Of a stretch of DNA of 64,000 nucleotides, positions 38,205-51,930 are shown piece by piece. Source of the stretch: Sipunculus nudus (lineage: Eukaryota; Annelida; Sipuncula; Golfingiida; Sipunculidae); the NCBI GenBank assembly GCA_026874595.1, contig CM049321.1, positions 2,930,479 through 2,994,478 of the forward strand. Direction: 5' to 3'. Both the position numbers and the translations under genes were made by a program. Under the pieces are notes generated by a model. It was given only the letters and a program-made list of their open reading frames with translations. It had not been told where the DNA came from and did not search any database. The stretch's first letter is position 1, and each line of letters starts with the position of its first letter.

Positions 38205-38539
38205 AGGGAAATTTACTACTTTGTTTATCATTGAAGGGGGGGGGGGGGGTAATGATGGTAAGGGATTTGTTCCTGTATATGTAATCGAGGAGTGTTCAAC
38301 ACGTAAATCCAAATTCAAATAGAGTCAATTTATTGCATTACCGTAAAATACAGAAACATAATATAATTGTTGATGCACCATATAGAGAACATCGTCTGGA
38401 CCTGAATACATCGTCTCTTGTCCGATGTTGTACTATATACTGATAAAATCTTGAGCTTTGTAAATGTTTATATGTGGACATGCTGAGATTATAAAGCATT
38501 CTGTTGACTGTCAACGCCTGTAATTATGAAACTGTTGTT

Positions 38540-38925
38540 GACTTTCTGTTCGCGAGGGTTTCAATAACCGCGAAAATATAACCTTCCTGAATAAAAGAGC
38601 TCATCTACAAGGCAAAAGATATTTATCATATATAATATTATCAAAATATAAAACATATAAATTATAAATAATATAAGATATATTTTTATATTATTTGTCA
38701 ACAGTATAAGCAAGAATTTCGACTTGTTTAATCTTCCCCTGAATTCTTTAGTGTCAAACCCTTATTGTTTATCCCATAAGTATAATACTGTATATACTTT
38801 TTGCAAATTACTGCGTGATAAGTCCGCGAAAATGAAAACCACCCGGAGCAGGGCATGGAAAAGTGAAACCGCAAAATCATTGCACCTCGCCAATATGAAA
38901 CCGGCTATACAGTGTATACATATAC
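38540..38925. repeat. CGCGAAAAT-type interspersed repeat fragments
   Basis: Two partial copies occur. One is at 38545-38590 (TTCGCGAGGGTTTCAATAAC then CGCGAAAATATAACC). The other is at about 38785-38925 (TACTGTATATACTTTTTGCA, GTCCGCGAAAATGAAAACCA, CCTCGCCAATATGAAACC, TATACAGTG). A TACTGTA start and ATACAGT end in the second fit terminal inverted repeats. Confidence 0.6.
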
Positions 38926-39975
38926 AGTGGTTGGTTGTGTGACCACCATCTAGATGTGAACAGTGCTACAGTGTCTTATAGAGCAGATAATTATTCTATA
39001 CTCCCCAGAAGGCGAGGCATAACACGTATATATTTTCCAGCGCAAGGAGTAAAACACTTTGCTTCAAACTTTGTTGAAGAAAACATATAAAACTCAAGAA
39101 ACAACCCTATCAATTTTGGATGTAATCTTGATAACTGTAATATATTTATTGTTCAAATGAGCAGTTACGATAATGGCATGGAGGCCATCCTTTCATAGGT
39201 ATATTATTGGCAGCGTTTGTTCAACAGGTGAATCCATGTTACTGATTGAGTGACTCTGCATGTACAGCAGAGGATTGGATTGTTATTGGATCGTTATGGT
39301 GGAGGCTTTCAGGCTCCGACTACACAAGGAATAAAAGTATTAGAAAGAAAATGCATAAATTTCCGGCTGTCGTGGATACATTTCTGCAACTATATTAAGG
39401 CCTATGTATATATACCATCGCACGACTCCCTGAATAAACGTTTAATAAGAAACTTAAGTACTTACAAGCACATGCCAACATACCCTCTCATACACACAAA
39501 TAAACTCCAACGCCCCCATGCGGTCGTTTTAAAGGTACGGTCACGTGGTCTTTGATTAGTGACACGCGTCATGAGCGTCTATAAACGTGGGCGAGTTATC
39601 TGACAAAACAAGCTAAAGATTAAATGTAAAAATAACACAGTAATCCCTCAGACCCACCAAGACCTCACGGTTACATACACCTGCTGCGTGTTTTGACGTA
39701 CATCCAATGAATCAAAGGGAAATATTTAGCCCTGAACAATTTATTTTACCGAGAAAGAGTGTAGATTTAGTAGTTCCGGTAATATCTTGGATCTCGCTCC
39801 GTTGATCTTATTACCAGTATAACAGCCTAAACCTAATCCGCTTCTGTAGTCTAATTTACTCTCACTCATCGCCGGTTTACCCATAGGGTTGACAAACTGC
39901 ATCGATCGGCAAACAAACATACGGAACAGCCTCAGTTAAACTCTGTAACTGTATATATACTATATACAGATTATA

Positions 39976-39978
<3 letters not shown>

Positions 39979-40023
<45 letters not shown>
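39979..40023. repeat. (AT)22 microsatellite
   Basis: Pure run within a wider TA/TATAC-rich stretch to about 40110. Confidence 0.95.
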
Positions 40024-40027
<4 letters not shown>

Positions 40028-41041
40028 CACACTATATATACACTACATATATATTATAAATATACATTATATACATTATATACATTATATTTATGTATAT
40101 ATACAATATAATAATGCAAGTGTTTGTGTGTGTGGGATTATGGGTGTGTGAAAAGAATATAGCAACCTGCAATATGCCGTGTAAATCGAAGACTGACCGT
40201 TGTTGACCACTTTAAATAAACAAATATAAATATTAACCACTATAATGTCCAAGTGCATTGCTCTTTGATATATATAAAAACTTGTTAAACTTCCATTCTG
40301 GTTTTTCTTTTCTTTTTGATTATAAGTTTCATTGCATGAAGAATGCCGCCGTGCAGAATAACGAGTATACTCAATTCAAAGTTGTCAAATACGGATAAAA
40401 AATGTTTTAAATTAAATTTAATTTTATATATTTTATTTATAAATCACATACGTTTGTATTATAGGTTGAAGAAGGTGAACGCGAGTGTGCTTGTTCATAT
40501 GTATGTCATGCGTCATCGGTCGCTATGACCGAAAAGCCGATGGTCCAAACCCATCGGCCGATTGGCCTATACGTCATCGATTGATATTGAAGTTCACACT
40601 TTAAAACCAAAATACAACGTTAATTTTATTTTAATTTTATTTTAGACTTTCGTTATGAAAATTTATCTCTTGTTATACTGGAAATTAAACCTAGCATGAT
40701 GTAAATTTTAAACTTTGTCTTACATATTCCCCTGCTATAAGCTAAATATATGTAATACAAAATGTGTGATAATATGGCTTGACATAGATAGATATTTTTA
40801 TTTTTTTTTATAATAGTTAGATATTTGAAATAAATGAAATGTTAATTTTGTCTTTGTGGAATATTTAAAACAGTATTTTATTTGTTTCAGTCAATCTATC
40901 AGAGAAACTACATGACTAAAATCTCGGTCAATATTTGCAGAATTTCATATATATATATTTAAAGATTGCCGGAATCAGTCAAAATTAAACTTGACAACTG
41001 ATGGAGTTCCTTTATAAATTTGTCTGTATAACACACATGAG

Positions 41042-41080
<39 letters not shown>

Positions 41081-41084
41081 TCAG

Positions 41085-41130
<46 letters not shown>
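41042..41130 (+). repeat. (CA)n(TA)n(GA)n compound microsatellite
   Basis: CA, TA (interrupted once by TCAGA) and GA units follow each other without spacer. Confidence 0.95.
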
Positions 41131-42435
41131 CGTTAAATAAAGCAGGGATTTTTTTCACTAAATGTATAGTTTTAAAATTTATAGGCTTTAAACTTGGTGT
41201 TAATATATTTCATAATTTGGTATATTTATTCATAGGGAAATCGTTTTAATTACACACATACATACATATGTTTTTTCATGCAAAAAATATCAATATAATG
41301 TGAGATTAAATTAATTTATGGCCTGTGAATTCATATAAAAATACATAAATAGAATACATATAATTTGATCCGAGAAAGAAATATTTCGGTTTAGTAAATA
41401 TATTCTGTTGAGGAGAATATACGGTGTATAATGTTTACCTAACGTACATGCAGATGTAATATTGTTAAAGAAAATGAGAAAAATTGTCTGTATGTATATT
41501 GTTTTGCATGCATGTACCATCTTATAAATCTAATTATATGGAATACACAATAATGGCTGTGTGTTTTTCATGCGTGAGCTAAGTGTAAACATATATTCTA
41601 GATTCTTGTGCTCTTCATTACAAGCGCAAGAGTTTACTCGGCACAAGTTGCATTTTCAGTTAATGATTTATACCAATGTTAAAATGTCTCAAATACATAA
41701 ACACTAGAAGATATAATACATGTGTTTCCATGAAAATTGCTTTTTAATTTTTTTTTTCATGCCATTTTTATAGTTCGTGTATTTATTCCGAGTATTCATT
41801 TGTCTACTGTATTTACAAAGAACTTTTTTGTAGGCGTTTAATGCTCTCTATAAATCAATTAAGCAAACCTGAATCAAAGAATGGATTAAATGCGAATGTT
41901 ACAAATATTATGATTATTCTAATGCAGGTAAAAGAAGAATTTATTGTATTTTCTATAATAACATTCTTTTTTTTCTTCTTATATGGAGGACGGAATTACA
42001 TATATATATACACTAAGGGGCTATGTTAAAATAATTTAGTCATGATAAATACCAGATTATATATATATACTTTCGTTCCATGCAGTATTATATCTCTGTT
42101 GGATTATTTAAACAAGATTATATAGAATTCTATTTCATCAATTTGCTTGCAATGTAATTCTGAGGCAGAGAGGCAGCAATTTGCAGGAATTATTGATCGT
42201 TAACTTTATTTTGGTGAATACTGGTAGTGTTTTCATTAATTGGAAAACCTTTTAAGAGCGGATCTATATAATAACATAAACACTGCAGCATGGAGCAGAT
42301 AACGCACACCATCCATTTGGAAATTGTTTATTCTGTTCCAAATGACATGCTTGTTTGAAGTCTTACTAATTTATCTCGATTCCTTCAACAAAACAGTACG
42401 AGTTAACATGTCTATAAATTAATTCATAAATGATC

Positions 42436-42437
<2 letters not shown>

Positions 42438-42503
<66 letters not shown>
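42438..42503. repeat. (AT)33 microsatellite
   Basis: Pure dinucleotide run. Confidence 0.98.
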
Positions 42504-42504
<1 letters not shown>

Positions 42505-43179
42505 TGCGAAAACATTTCATTTCAAAACATTATTTTATCACCTGTATATGTATATACGGATAAGTTGTCCCGAAACCTAACCAACATGTCTCTTCAATAT
42601 TATTCTTTCCTTCTTTTATAATTGTATATTTTAATTTAATTTTCTCGCTGAGCACCAGTAACCTAGTGTATCTCGGACTTCAAGGTTCTCTTTGCCTTTT
42701 GGCTGACGTGATCAGCATTCATGGTCTGGTTAATTTTTCACATACTCACTTTATTAAAAACAAACCAAAAAAATCAAGATCGTATACAAATATTTCGTGG
42801 GATAACATTTCGCGTGGGGAAAATCTGTATCTCATGACAGAAACGTAGAAATATAGTTTATTCTTTGGTTTACCCATTAAAAGTATATAATTAAAGAGTA
42901 AGAACAAAATAGAATGAATTGTCGAAACCAGAGAGTTCTAGGTAGTTAAATTATACATGCACCTAAACCATCGTTATGCGTTAAACGCCAGCAGCATATG
43001 CAGTGAATGGTTACGCATTACATTCAAATTCAACTCAATTTTAAATAATGAATGATTTTATTATATATATATATATATATTATGATCAACTATAATGTTA
43101 ATCTACATTTAAAAATTTTCAACCATACAAATAAAAATATCAGGCAATGACTTCAAACTTATAAAATGAAATGTTGAGA

Positions 43180-43790
43180 TTCCACTTTTATTCAGCAACT
43201 GGTGAGCCTGAGACCCTGATAGTTTACCTAATTAAACATCAGCCGATGCTGTCAGCAACGCCGGCAGCTATATGTATAAAATACACTGAGGGAAAAAATG
43301 TACAGTAAGCCTGACAGAACTTGCGCACCACAAAGGCAGCACGAGACATGCAGTAATGGTAGAAAAGGGCTCGGTGAGAACGAGGCTGGAACGTACAGAC
43401 ATCGAATACGAAACAAAACGCGGCGGTGTCTCAGCTAGCAGCCAAGCCCCGGGCTACCAACTAGTCGCAAAACCCCAATGCCTTTAATCTTTCTAACTAC
43501 CTATTATGACACTCGGATAGGCATTTCGGTTGCCATGGTGACGGCGGGTTAATGCCGGCTAGCTGCTGGTAAGAGATCCCGTGCGGCCTCTGACGGTTAT
43601 TAAATATTTTCTTTGAAGCGTGAACTTCTAAGGCAGATGAGAAAATGACAGTGGCTGGGAGGTCCGGGGAGACGCGAAGTAGGGCGGCAGGCGGATCGAT
43701 ATCACAGCGGCGCGTGCCAGGTGAAACCGAGCCCCATTCCCGCCGTGCTGCTCATTAATAACTCCGCATGGAAAATTATACCTCCAACGG
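43180..43790. other. Repeat-poor, GC-richer island with RFX motif
   Basis: This stretch has no repeats, a raised GC content and an X-box-like motif. An 83-codon frame starts at 43768 (plus) but has no recognisable domain and ends in AT-rich sequence. Candidate regulatory or conserved non-coding DNA. Confidence 0.3.
43529..43542 (+). promoter_or_regulatory. RFX X-box-like motif
   Basis: GTTGCCATGGTGAC matches the RFX X-box (GTTRCCATGGYAAC) at 12 or 13 of 14 positions. It lies in a GC-richer, repeat-poor island (43180-43790). Confidence 0.45.
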
Positions 43791-45577
43791 ATACCTATTT
43801 CCGAGCCTAATTCGCAATAATTTTATAGACAAAATGGAGATGGGACCCGTGATGTTAACCGTGAAGGAATACTGCAGGGTTCGTGAACAAATGTACTGGC
43901 GCTGTTTTCTTTGCCGTCACAATCTCACAATAATGCATTTTTTTCTCATTTTTATATATTTAGTAAATTTTGTTCAATTTACAGTGAATTTTTACCGGGG
44001 ACGTGTCACTATGTGGTGATCGCCACTTTTAACAAACACATTATTACTGTTAAAATGTTATTCAAAACATGTAATATATAGTTTCCATCGGGTACTAACC
44101 TCTAAATATTTATTGATAGTGTTTTTGATTCAAATAATATTTATTCAGTACTGTAATATTAAACGCATGATAAAACACCAATCCATGTTATGTAATAGTG
44201 TATATGTATATCGTGTGAACTGACAACATGTCATATATATATATACACACACACATATATATATATATATAGTGTAAGTATATATAATTTCTGATGTAAC
44301 CTACCATTTTGTATGTGTATGCATAAATACGTAATCGTTTGGGATCTATTATTTAAAAATATATAACGATTACGAAAGAAAACGACCAGTTATCGATATG
44401 ACCGATTAATTGGAACACCACCAGTGTATATATATATATATATATACATCGCTATAGATATATAACTTTTACCATTAGATTCAGTTGATTCTGAATTGTT
44501 CCTAGAAGTTTCTAGGATTTCTTGGAATTGGTAGATATTTTTCCACGAAATTAAAACCTACGATCATTTAGTTTATTATGGAAGTTTTATATGACGTCTT
44601 CGTGTCGGTCTACATTAACGTCAGTTAAAGTAAGCAATGGCCTATTGACAAGGCTGAATAAAACGAATAGAAAACGAATAACATATTAAAAAAAATAAAA
44701 CTACTGAATATTTTTTTTTTGTGGAGAAGATATTCAGTTCTACCTGGGATTTATATATATGTAAAACACACACACACTCTCTCATTTAATTACACTAAAA
44801 TGTCAAATTGTATACTTCTTGTCCTGTTTAAAGAGAAACGTCATAAGTATATAAAGTGAGTATAAGCAACACTCGAGACAACTAAGGAACGATTAATTCA
44901 CGTAAGTTTTAACCCAAGGAATATTTTTTTTTCATGTCAAAACAACGAAATTTTTAAAATCCACAAAATACGAGGGAAAGAAGAGTAAACTCGAGGTATC
45001 ATTATCATCAAAACCCCTATATCTAAACTCACTCAAAAAGTGGTTTATATAAAAATTAAACTCCATACAGTTTACATTATTTTAAGCCGGTTATTGTCAT
45101 CTTTATTCTCATTAAAACTTTAAAAGGTACGCTGTTTCAAGCACCCAGTAACAGGAAATCACTATTAAAGTAACTAACAATACTGTTTTTCCTCTTACAC
45201 ATGTTTAATTCTCTCTACCTTAAAACTGCAATTTTTAAATTTTGATTAATTAAAACTTTAAACTGAATGCTTAAATTATAGCGCATTTCAAATTCATTTT
45301 TTTAATGTAATAAAATCATGTAAAAATGAATGAACATTTAAAAAATATGCACTGCTCAGAAAGATTTTAATTCCAGTTTAAAAACAATGTAAATTTTATA
45401 GGGTCTTACATGAATTTAAAACTTTTTGATTGATTATAATAGCTGATATACTTTAAAAATAACGCAAATATGACAACTTTGTTGAATATATGGAAAACCC
45501 TCATAAAGTCTAAAAAATGTTAGTAATGTGCAACAGATTTATATATCGTAGGTATAATATACAAAGATTTAAATAAG

Positions 45578-45634
<57 letters not shown>

Positions 45635-45666
45635 TTAATAATAATAATAATAATAATAACAATAAC

Positions 45667-45697
<31 letters not shown>

Positions 45698-45699
45698 GA
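45578..45699. repeat. (AAT)n microsatellite, ~40 units
   Basis: ATA/AAT trinucleotide tract with a few interruptions (ATTAAT, AACAAT). Confidence 0.96.
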
Positions 45700-46927
45700 A
45701 ATATTAGTAATTAATTATGGAAAGTAAATGAATAAATAAAATTAATCAGGGTTCTAATAACCACGGTGTTTTTCTACACAATCGAATATTCGTTCTTCCT
45801 TTAAATATATTGAAATAATGGTCCACCTCTTTCTCTTCCTCAATAATATCTTCATCCTCCTAAAGATAATTAACTAGAAATAACATGTGCGTAATTTATT
45901 TAGGGTATAAAAGAACATAAAGATGAAGATAGAAATGTATTGTTAATTATAAATTCATATTTACGCACATATGTAAACATTTTTTTAAACGTGTTTTATC
46001 CATTTGATGTGTTTGCTTACTTGTATTTAAACAAATAAACAATCATTTCGACTACATCAAATAACCAAGACAATTAAACCAAGCGTCCGCGTGTATAAAT
46101 GAATAATGAACATTAATACCTTTACCGTTGATTGTTCGTGGATTTACGCCGGATCCCGGCAGGCCGTCTCGTTCGCATTATGCCCGGGGGGTCTCATGGC
46201 GGGGGGGGGGGGGGGTGGGGTAATAACCCCGCCCCCCCCTGGGGCCTGAGCTCCATATCGAAGCACGAGTTCGGTCCCACCCATCCAATCTTTTAATCAG
46301 CGGTCAAATTGATGAGGCGTGGCTGGGTAAACCGGCCGTGCTTTACCAGTCTGAGTGGCTTGGGGAGCAACTGAAGTGCTGAACCGCTGTCTTGTGATCT
46401 GTCGACCGCGGCAAATTTGGCCGACAAGGAAAGCCCCAGGGCTTATCATACAAGCTCGACTCATTCCGTTATGAGAGTTCTCATACGATCCTTCATTATT
46501 CGTGTTTATCTTTTTTTATCAAGCTCATTTTCAACATCATCATCATCATATTACATAGCCTCACATGGTGAAATCCATAACATATAGCAACACTGGCGGA
46601 CATATATACATAATATATTATATGGCGTTGTGAAACAATGCAGTCATTGTTATACATTGTCTTTATTGTTTCATTGTCTCTAATGCACCTTCATCTTAAC
46701 TGTAATGGTTTATTTTTAGCACATACAATCAATATGACGCAGAAATGCATTATTATGATAACTTTTCATGTTTTACCATGCTAGTAAGAAAATCTTGTAT
46801 GTATATAAATCTTTAAACATTTCCAAAGCATCTTGGCAGAATAGTTTTTATTCTATATATATAGGATCTCACTTCTTTGCGATTAAATGAAAGGTTAAAG
46901 TGCTATTAAGAAAGGAGATATATTGAC

Positions 46928-46975
46928 GAGAGAGAGAGAGAGAGAGGAAGAGATAGAGAGAGAGAAAGAGAGAGA
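46928..46975 (+). repeat. (GA)n microsatellite, imperfect
   Basis: GA units with GGAA and GATA interruptions. Confidence 0.92.
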
Positions 46976-47397
46976 AAATTTATATAAATGGAATTATATA
47001 TGCCACAACAGAAATTTGGCAATTTTTTATACTTCAGACTCATCAGAAATAAGTGATATACAGGTATGAAGAAGTGATACATTGTCAACCTGTAACGTAA
47101 AGAGATGCTGATTCATGATCAAGATATTCTTTGATTTGCAACGTCTCAACAATTATCGAAATTTTTTTTAAAGAATTTAAATAAGAGCTTTAATTTAAGG
47201 AGAAATCGCATTCTTTTTTCGCAAAGCTTTTGGGACATAATATGTCATGGTTGAAAAAAAAGTGACAACGACCCGATTTGTCCCCCCCCCCCCCCCACTT
47301 AAACACACACTAAACTGTGCCCATACAAACTAAGCAGCCATGCATACCACAATGGGGGCAAAGACACATTAAGCATATATATTAACTTACCCGAGCT

Positions 47398-47411
47398 TAT
47401 TATTATTATTA

Positions 47412-47507
<96 letters not shown>
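47398..47507. repeat. (ATT)n microsatellite, ~36 units
   Basis: Nearly pure ATT tract with one TTTT interruption near 47412. Confidence 0.96.
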
Positions 47508-48318
47508 CATTTTATTTTATTACAGTTTAAATTAAACACAAGTAAGATGAGAGTGTGAGCTGGAACTAATAAAAGGATTAATGAACAGATAAATGCGTCA
47601 CCCAACATATGAACAAAATTTATAGATGGTACAGTCAACTTGGATTGTATCCTTTAGATATACATGTACATAAAACTATTGATTTCATTAGTTTTAAACC
47701 AATTATAGTTTTTCTCGCCAAAATTGAAATTGACATCAACAAAACAATCTGATCAAGCCAAGTTAACAAAACAATTAAGGATATATTCAGGAAAAATCCA
47801 TGCAGAGCTGTCAACAAAGACACATTAAAATATGGTCGGCGGATTAGCAGACAATATGGCAAAACTGTTATCAACAAATCAACAAGTGCACACTGGTTTA
47901 AAAATTAAGGAAACTTCATTAGTTCAAGATGTATTTGCAATGACTTTATGAGAAAATTTATCAGCCAATTTGGTTCACATTAGGCATGGTGACATGCAAA
48001 TATGTGGGCAAAATGCACATTTATTATTTATTTATTTTTGTATTTTACACCATGACCACATGACGGGCAATAATTGTTTAAAGTTTCTAAGAGAAAGAAA
48101 AACACAAAGAGAAAAAAAAAAAACAAATATGTTTGTAACATCACCAGAACCTGCATGGTGAGCCGCGTTTACACTCAATATAGTAAAAACCGTCCGCGGC
48201 CTTTATTGAGAAAAGCATTTAGTTTCATGAAAATTATCAGCCAAAAACAAATGTTTCATGCGCAAGATACCTTGGCTCAAGAAAATCGGTCAACACCACA
48301 AAAACTATTCCGGCCAAG

Positions 48319-48321
<3 letters not shown>

Positions 48322-48376
<55 letters not shown>
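48322..48376. repeat. (AT)27 microsatellite
   Basis: Pure dinucleotide run, 45 bp before the tail of SINE family B. Confidence 0.97.
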
Positions 48377-48379
<3 letters not shown>

Positions 48380-48420
48380 TTGTGATTCTTAATACTCATT
48401 TTTTTTAACCTTTACCATGA

Positions 48421-48648
48421 ACTTTATTTATTTTACATGGATTGCACAACTAGTTATAATAACTAATACGAGGCACTCTCCATGACTCGGATGTTTGCGC
48501 TCGGTATTCGGTAAGGGCGGAGGACCCGGAGAAAACCACCCCCCTTTGACGGGCCACTATACAACCCACTCTAATGGCCACACCGAAGATCGAACCCGGG
48601 TCGCCAGCGGAGAAGGTTGAGCGTTTTGCCACTCAGCTATCCAGGCCC
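48421..48648 (-). mobile_element. tRNA-derived SINE, family B
   Basis: The minus strand starts GGGCCTGGATAGCTGAGTGG, a tRNA-like head with a good A box (TAGCTGAGTGG) and a B box GGGTTCGATCTTC about 35 nt further on. This is followed by a body with GGTTTTCTCCGGGTCCTCC, a block I associate with the central domains of several marine-invertebrate SINEs. The tail ends ATGTAAAATAAATAAA. Both RNA polymerase III boxes look intact. It is unrelated in body to family A. Only one copy is in the window. Confidence 0.8.
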
Positions 48649-48853
48649 AAAAATTTGAAGGGATTTGGATGATTTAAGGAAGTTACTCATTGGAAAAGAA
48701 GCCAAGACGGACGGACAAACAATTATGTAACAGATAGCTGTACAGACGTACAGACAGATTAAAGGATACACGAACGGCCAGCACGCGACAAACGGGTGTC
48801 CTTTATATATACTATAGTTGCTTCCACTTGCAGCATTGGACAAAAATGCCCAC

Positions 48854-48857
<4 letters not shown>

Positions 48858-48895
<38 letters not shown>
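48858..48895. repeat. (AT)19 microsatellite
   Basis: Pure dinucleotide run ending TATATCGATATATA. Confidence 0.95.
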
Positions 48896-48899
<4 letters not shown>

Positions 48900-49529
48900 A
48901 TATATTGCTTTCAATATAGGAAGAAAATTTAAAGAGTCCGAAAGTGGCAAAAATTCCCACTGAGTCCCATCTGAGTTTAAGGCGTCCCAAGCGGAGATAT
49001 TGTGTGTGTCCAAGTTTGAAGGGTCATGTGAAATTTAATCTTCTTCGTATTTTATGTAATTATCATATCGTTATATGATTAGAATTCACGTCATTATATG
49101 AATATTTGCTTATAGTGAAATGTAAGCCTCGGTTATCAGCGCGGTTTTTACACAACTGACGGGTTCGGTATCTAGACACTCGGTAATGGTCATTGACTGC
49201 TACAAGTTGCTAAAGCCAGAAATTCGCGCGTCCCATCGGACGCTTTGACACACAGAACCGAGCGTCCGTATGTATTTCGAGGGTCAGAGACGCTTACCCA
49301 AGCGTTAATATATAGTATCAATATTATAAAGGTATACTCCTTCTTTACCAAGATGGTGTACCGGTATTTTGTTTGTGGATGTGTGTATTCATTTTATCCG
49401 CAAAACAGAGTCTGCGGATACTATATTTTCACAGGGGTTCCGCAACTGCCGCCGCCGCCGCCGCGTTCGCCTATGAAGAACTCCTCTGAGGCCCATGGAC
49501 CGATCTTTCTGAAACCCGGTATAATTATT

Positions 49530-49925
49530 CAGTCACATGAGAACTTGTATGAGCTTCAATTGTGCGCATCTATAGATCTTTAAAACCTCAATCTCGTACT
49601 ACAGACTGGTGGCGCCATCTGCAATTTTTTTGCGTGGAGTCCTTCCGTGCATTTGCCATTTGTGTATCTTACTGATAATAGCCCAGATCTCAGAATCGCT
49701 TACATGTATTTAGCTGATACTGTGCACATCTATAGATCTTGAACACCTACATCTTATACACAAGTCTGGAGGCGCCACCTACATTAGTTTTTACGTAGTG
49801 TTGTTCCAAAAATCTTCTCTTTTTTTTGTAAAATTGCACATATCTCAAGATTATATGGATGTATCAGCCTGAAGTTTCGCACGTTTATACGTCATGCACC
49901 TGCATGTATATATAGTGGGCACGTT
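49530..49925 (+). repeat. ~160-bp repeat, 2.5 tandem units
   Basis: TGTGCGCATCTATAGATCTT at 49561 recurs as TGTGCACATCTATAGATCTT at 49721, exactly 160 bp later, followed in both by CAGACTGG/AAGTCTGG and a GGCGCCAYCT motif. A third partial unit (ATATCTCAAGATTATATGGA... AAGTTTCGCACGTTTATACG) follows. Units are diverged. The end of the ORF at 49245-49583 overlaps the first unit and is not supported as coding. Confidence 0.75.
49612..49622 (-). promoter_or_regulatory. CTCF-like core in 160-bp repeat, unit 1
   Basis: The minus strand reads GCAGATGGCGC; the same position in unit 2 (49772-49782) reads GTAGGTGGCGC. Both fit the YAGRKGGCRS core. Confidence 0.35.
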
Positions 49926-50477
49926 TTGCTTGGCACGTTTTTTTCTCCTTCTTATTATTTTTGTTGACTTCATAGCCTCCATAAAGTGTGCATCTCAGTG
50001 AGGTGGGCAGTTTTGGATAGTCCTAATTAAGGATGTCCAGTTTTGTCCACACTATAGAGGATTCACTATACATTCTCATCTATATACGATCCACTGAAAT
50101 AAATCGTGCTCTCCATTGTAAAGTTTTAAGAATTTTGTCAAATTACATATTTAAGTGGTGGATATGCATGTGAGCCCCGACACTCAGCTAAAGGCAGCGT
50201 TGGTATAACGGCGAAAAGCAAAAGAAAGGAAATATCTGCATGTGAAAACACGGTGCATTATAATATTTTGGTTAGCACACGGGCGCTTGAATCCCAATAA
50301 CCATGATAAATATGGTTTGGCTCGATGTAATTTATCCTTTTATAATTAGGATATAATGAAGTTCTCTGACGGGATTTCAGACCTTTGAGCATGAATACAC
50401 TTCTGAAAGAAAAGAGAAGGCTGCAAACAGCGCCCTCTTTACTTGGTAGTCTAGGGCCCTGCACGGGCTGAAAAACT

Positions 50478-50675
50478 GAACCCGCACCCGCCCCGCATCA
50501 TGACCTGTCAGCCCGCAGCCCGCCCCGCAATCAAAGAAATAAATTGAGCCCGCCCCGCCCCGCAGTTACTATGATTCCTTCAGCCCGCACCCGCCCCGCA
50601 AAATTTTCTTTCAGCCCGCACCCGCCCCGTCCCGCAATTTTTAAGTTTCCGGCCCGCAGTCAAGCCCGCAAAACA
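50478..50675 (+). repeat. Left subterminal GC array (CCCGCCCCGC)
   Basis: About eight interspersed copies of CCCGCMCCCGCCCCGC-like motifs are separated by short AT-rich spacers, in the left subterminal zone of the hAT-like element. Such subterminal motifs often serve as transposase-binding sites in hAT elements; here that role is inference. Confidence 0.85.
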
Positions 50676-51775
50676 ATTAAAAATTGTTTTCAGATCCAAA
50701 GGTTTACATATCAAGATATTTTACAGCACATATATAAGACACGCTTATCATTAATATATATGTTTTTGATTGGAATGAAAAATTTATTTGAATACGTTTT
50801 TGCAATAATTCAAACCATAATTCATGAAAGATTTTTAACGACAGGTTTGATTGGTTAGATGGATTTATTTTATAGGGGAAATAAACAAACCTTTGGTTTA
50901 CTGTGTCTGTTTCTTCTTAAATATATATAAAAAAGTAAAGTAAAATATTAGACTTCTTCAAAGTATTTGTACCTAAAGTGACACTTTAGAATAGTATTGG
51001 ATAATCACAAGCCATCAAACTAACGAGATGTGTTGTTGGTTAAATTTTTTCAGTCACAATCTGCTAATTAGCTGAAACTGAGACTAATCAGGTCAAGGGA
51101 GTAAAGAAGTAATCTGACCCATGTGGCTTTAGGTTCAGGATGTTCATTGAGATATAGACATGGCCAGAGCCTTGTTTCTTATAGCAATCATCAACACATT
51201 ATGCTGTGACCAAACAGGGATTTGACCAGCCAGTGGTCAATGTCATTTACAATTATACAGCACATGGAGTTACAATTAGATAAGGAGTCCACCTTAGGCT
51301 TTGTGCAGTTCCAGGTCAATTGAGTCACCTAGAGAGCCAACTGTAGCCACACACTGTCTGTTACAAGATCAAAGGTAATCAAGCCCTTGCTTTACTCCCA
51401 GCCATATTATGTAATATGTGAGACCTGACACAAGTACAGGGTTACAGTCCATATACATTATCAGGCCAGGTAACTTTATACAAAGTTATGACCAGCTCCC
51501 TTTGCAAAGACAATTGTTTAAAGTCTAGATTTCAGATTAAGGAGGCATCATCTATTTTGTATAACAAATTGATGTTATACCTAGAAAAGACACATTTGCA
51601 TAGTGTTGTTACAACTGTCAGTCAGTGTAAGGGGTGAACAGGAATAAATTATTTTTTTTTCTTCAAATTTACGACACCTGAAAACATTTTATACAAAAAT
51701 GCCAATTTCTTCAAGTAATATTTTATATTCACAGTATAATTTTATATTCATGTTTTACTGAACTGCCAGATCATC

Positions 51776-51930
51776 AACCCGCAGCCCGCCCCGCCTCGCA
51801 CATACATCATTTCGGCCCAACCCGCCCCGCACTTTCTTAGATGTAGCCCGCCCCGCCCCGCAAAGAATCCTTTGCCGGTCCCCGCGGGCTGCAGTCCCCT
51901 GCAGGTTGCAGGTCAAAACCCGCCCCGCGC
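51776..51930 (+). repeat. Right subterminal GC array (CCCGCCCCGC)
   Basis: Five or more CCCGCCCCGC-like motifs sit just inside the right tip, in the same plus-strand orientation as the left array, followed by a GCGGGCTGCAG/CTGCAGG self-complementary segment before the terminal AGGGCCCT. Confidence 0.85.

Larger units (their letters stand above)
38926..42437. other. AT-rich DNA, no gene
   Basis: Holds compound microsatellites and a pair of small hairpins at 40516-40558. Nothing else recognised. Confidence 0.5.
43800..48420. other. AT-rich DNA, no gene
   Basis: Contains large AAT and ATT arrays, G15 (46201-46215) and C15 (47282-47296) runs, and a short GC-richer island at 46130-46450 without recognisable coding sequence. 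Confidence 0.5.

Noticed and set aside
50544-50858. 104-codon ORF rich in Pro/Arg/Ala
   Set aside because: It is produced by the CCCGCCCCGC subterminal arrays of the transposon.
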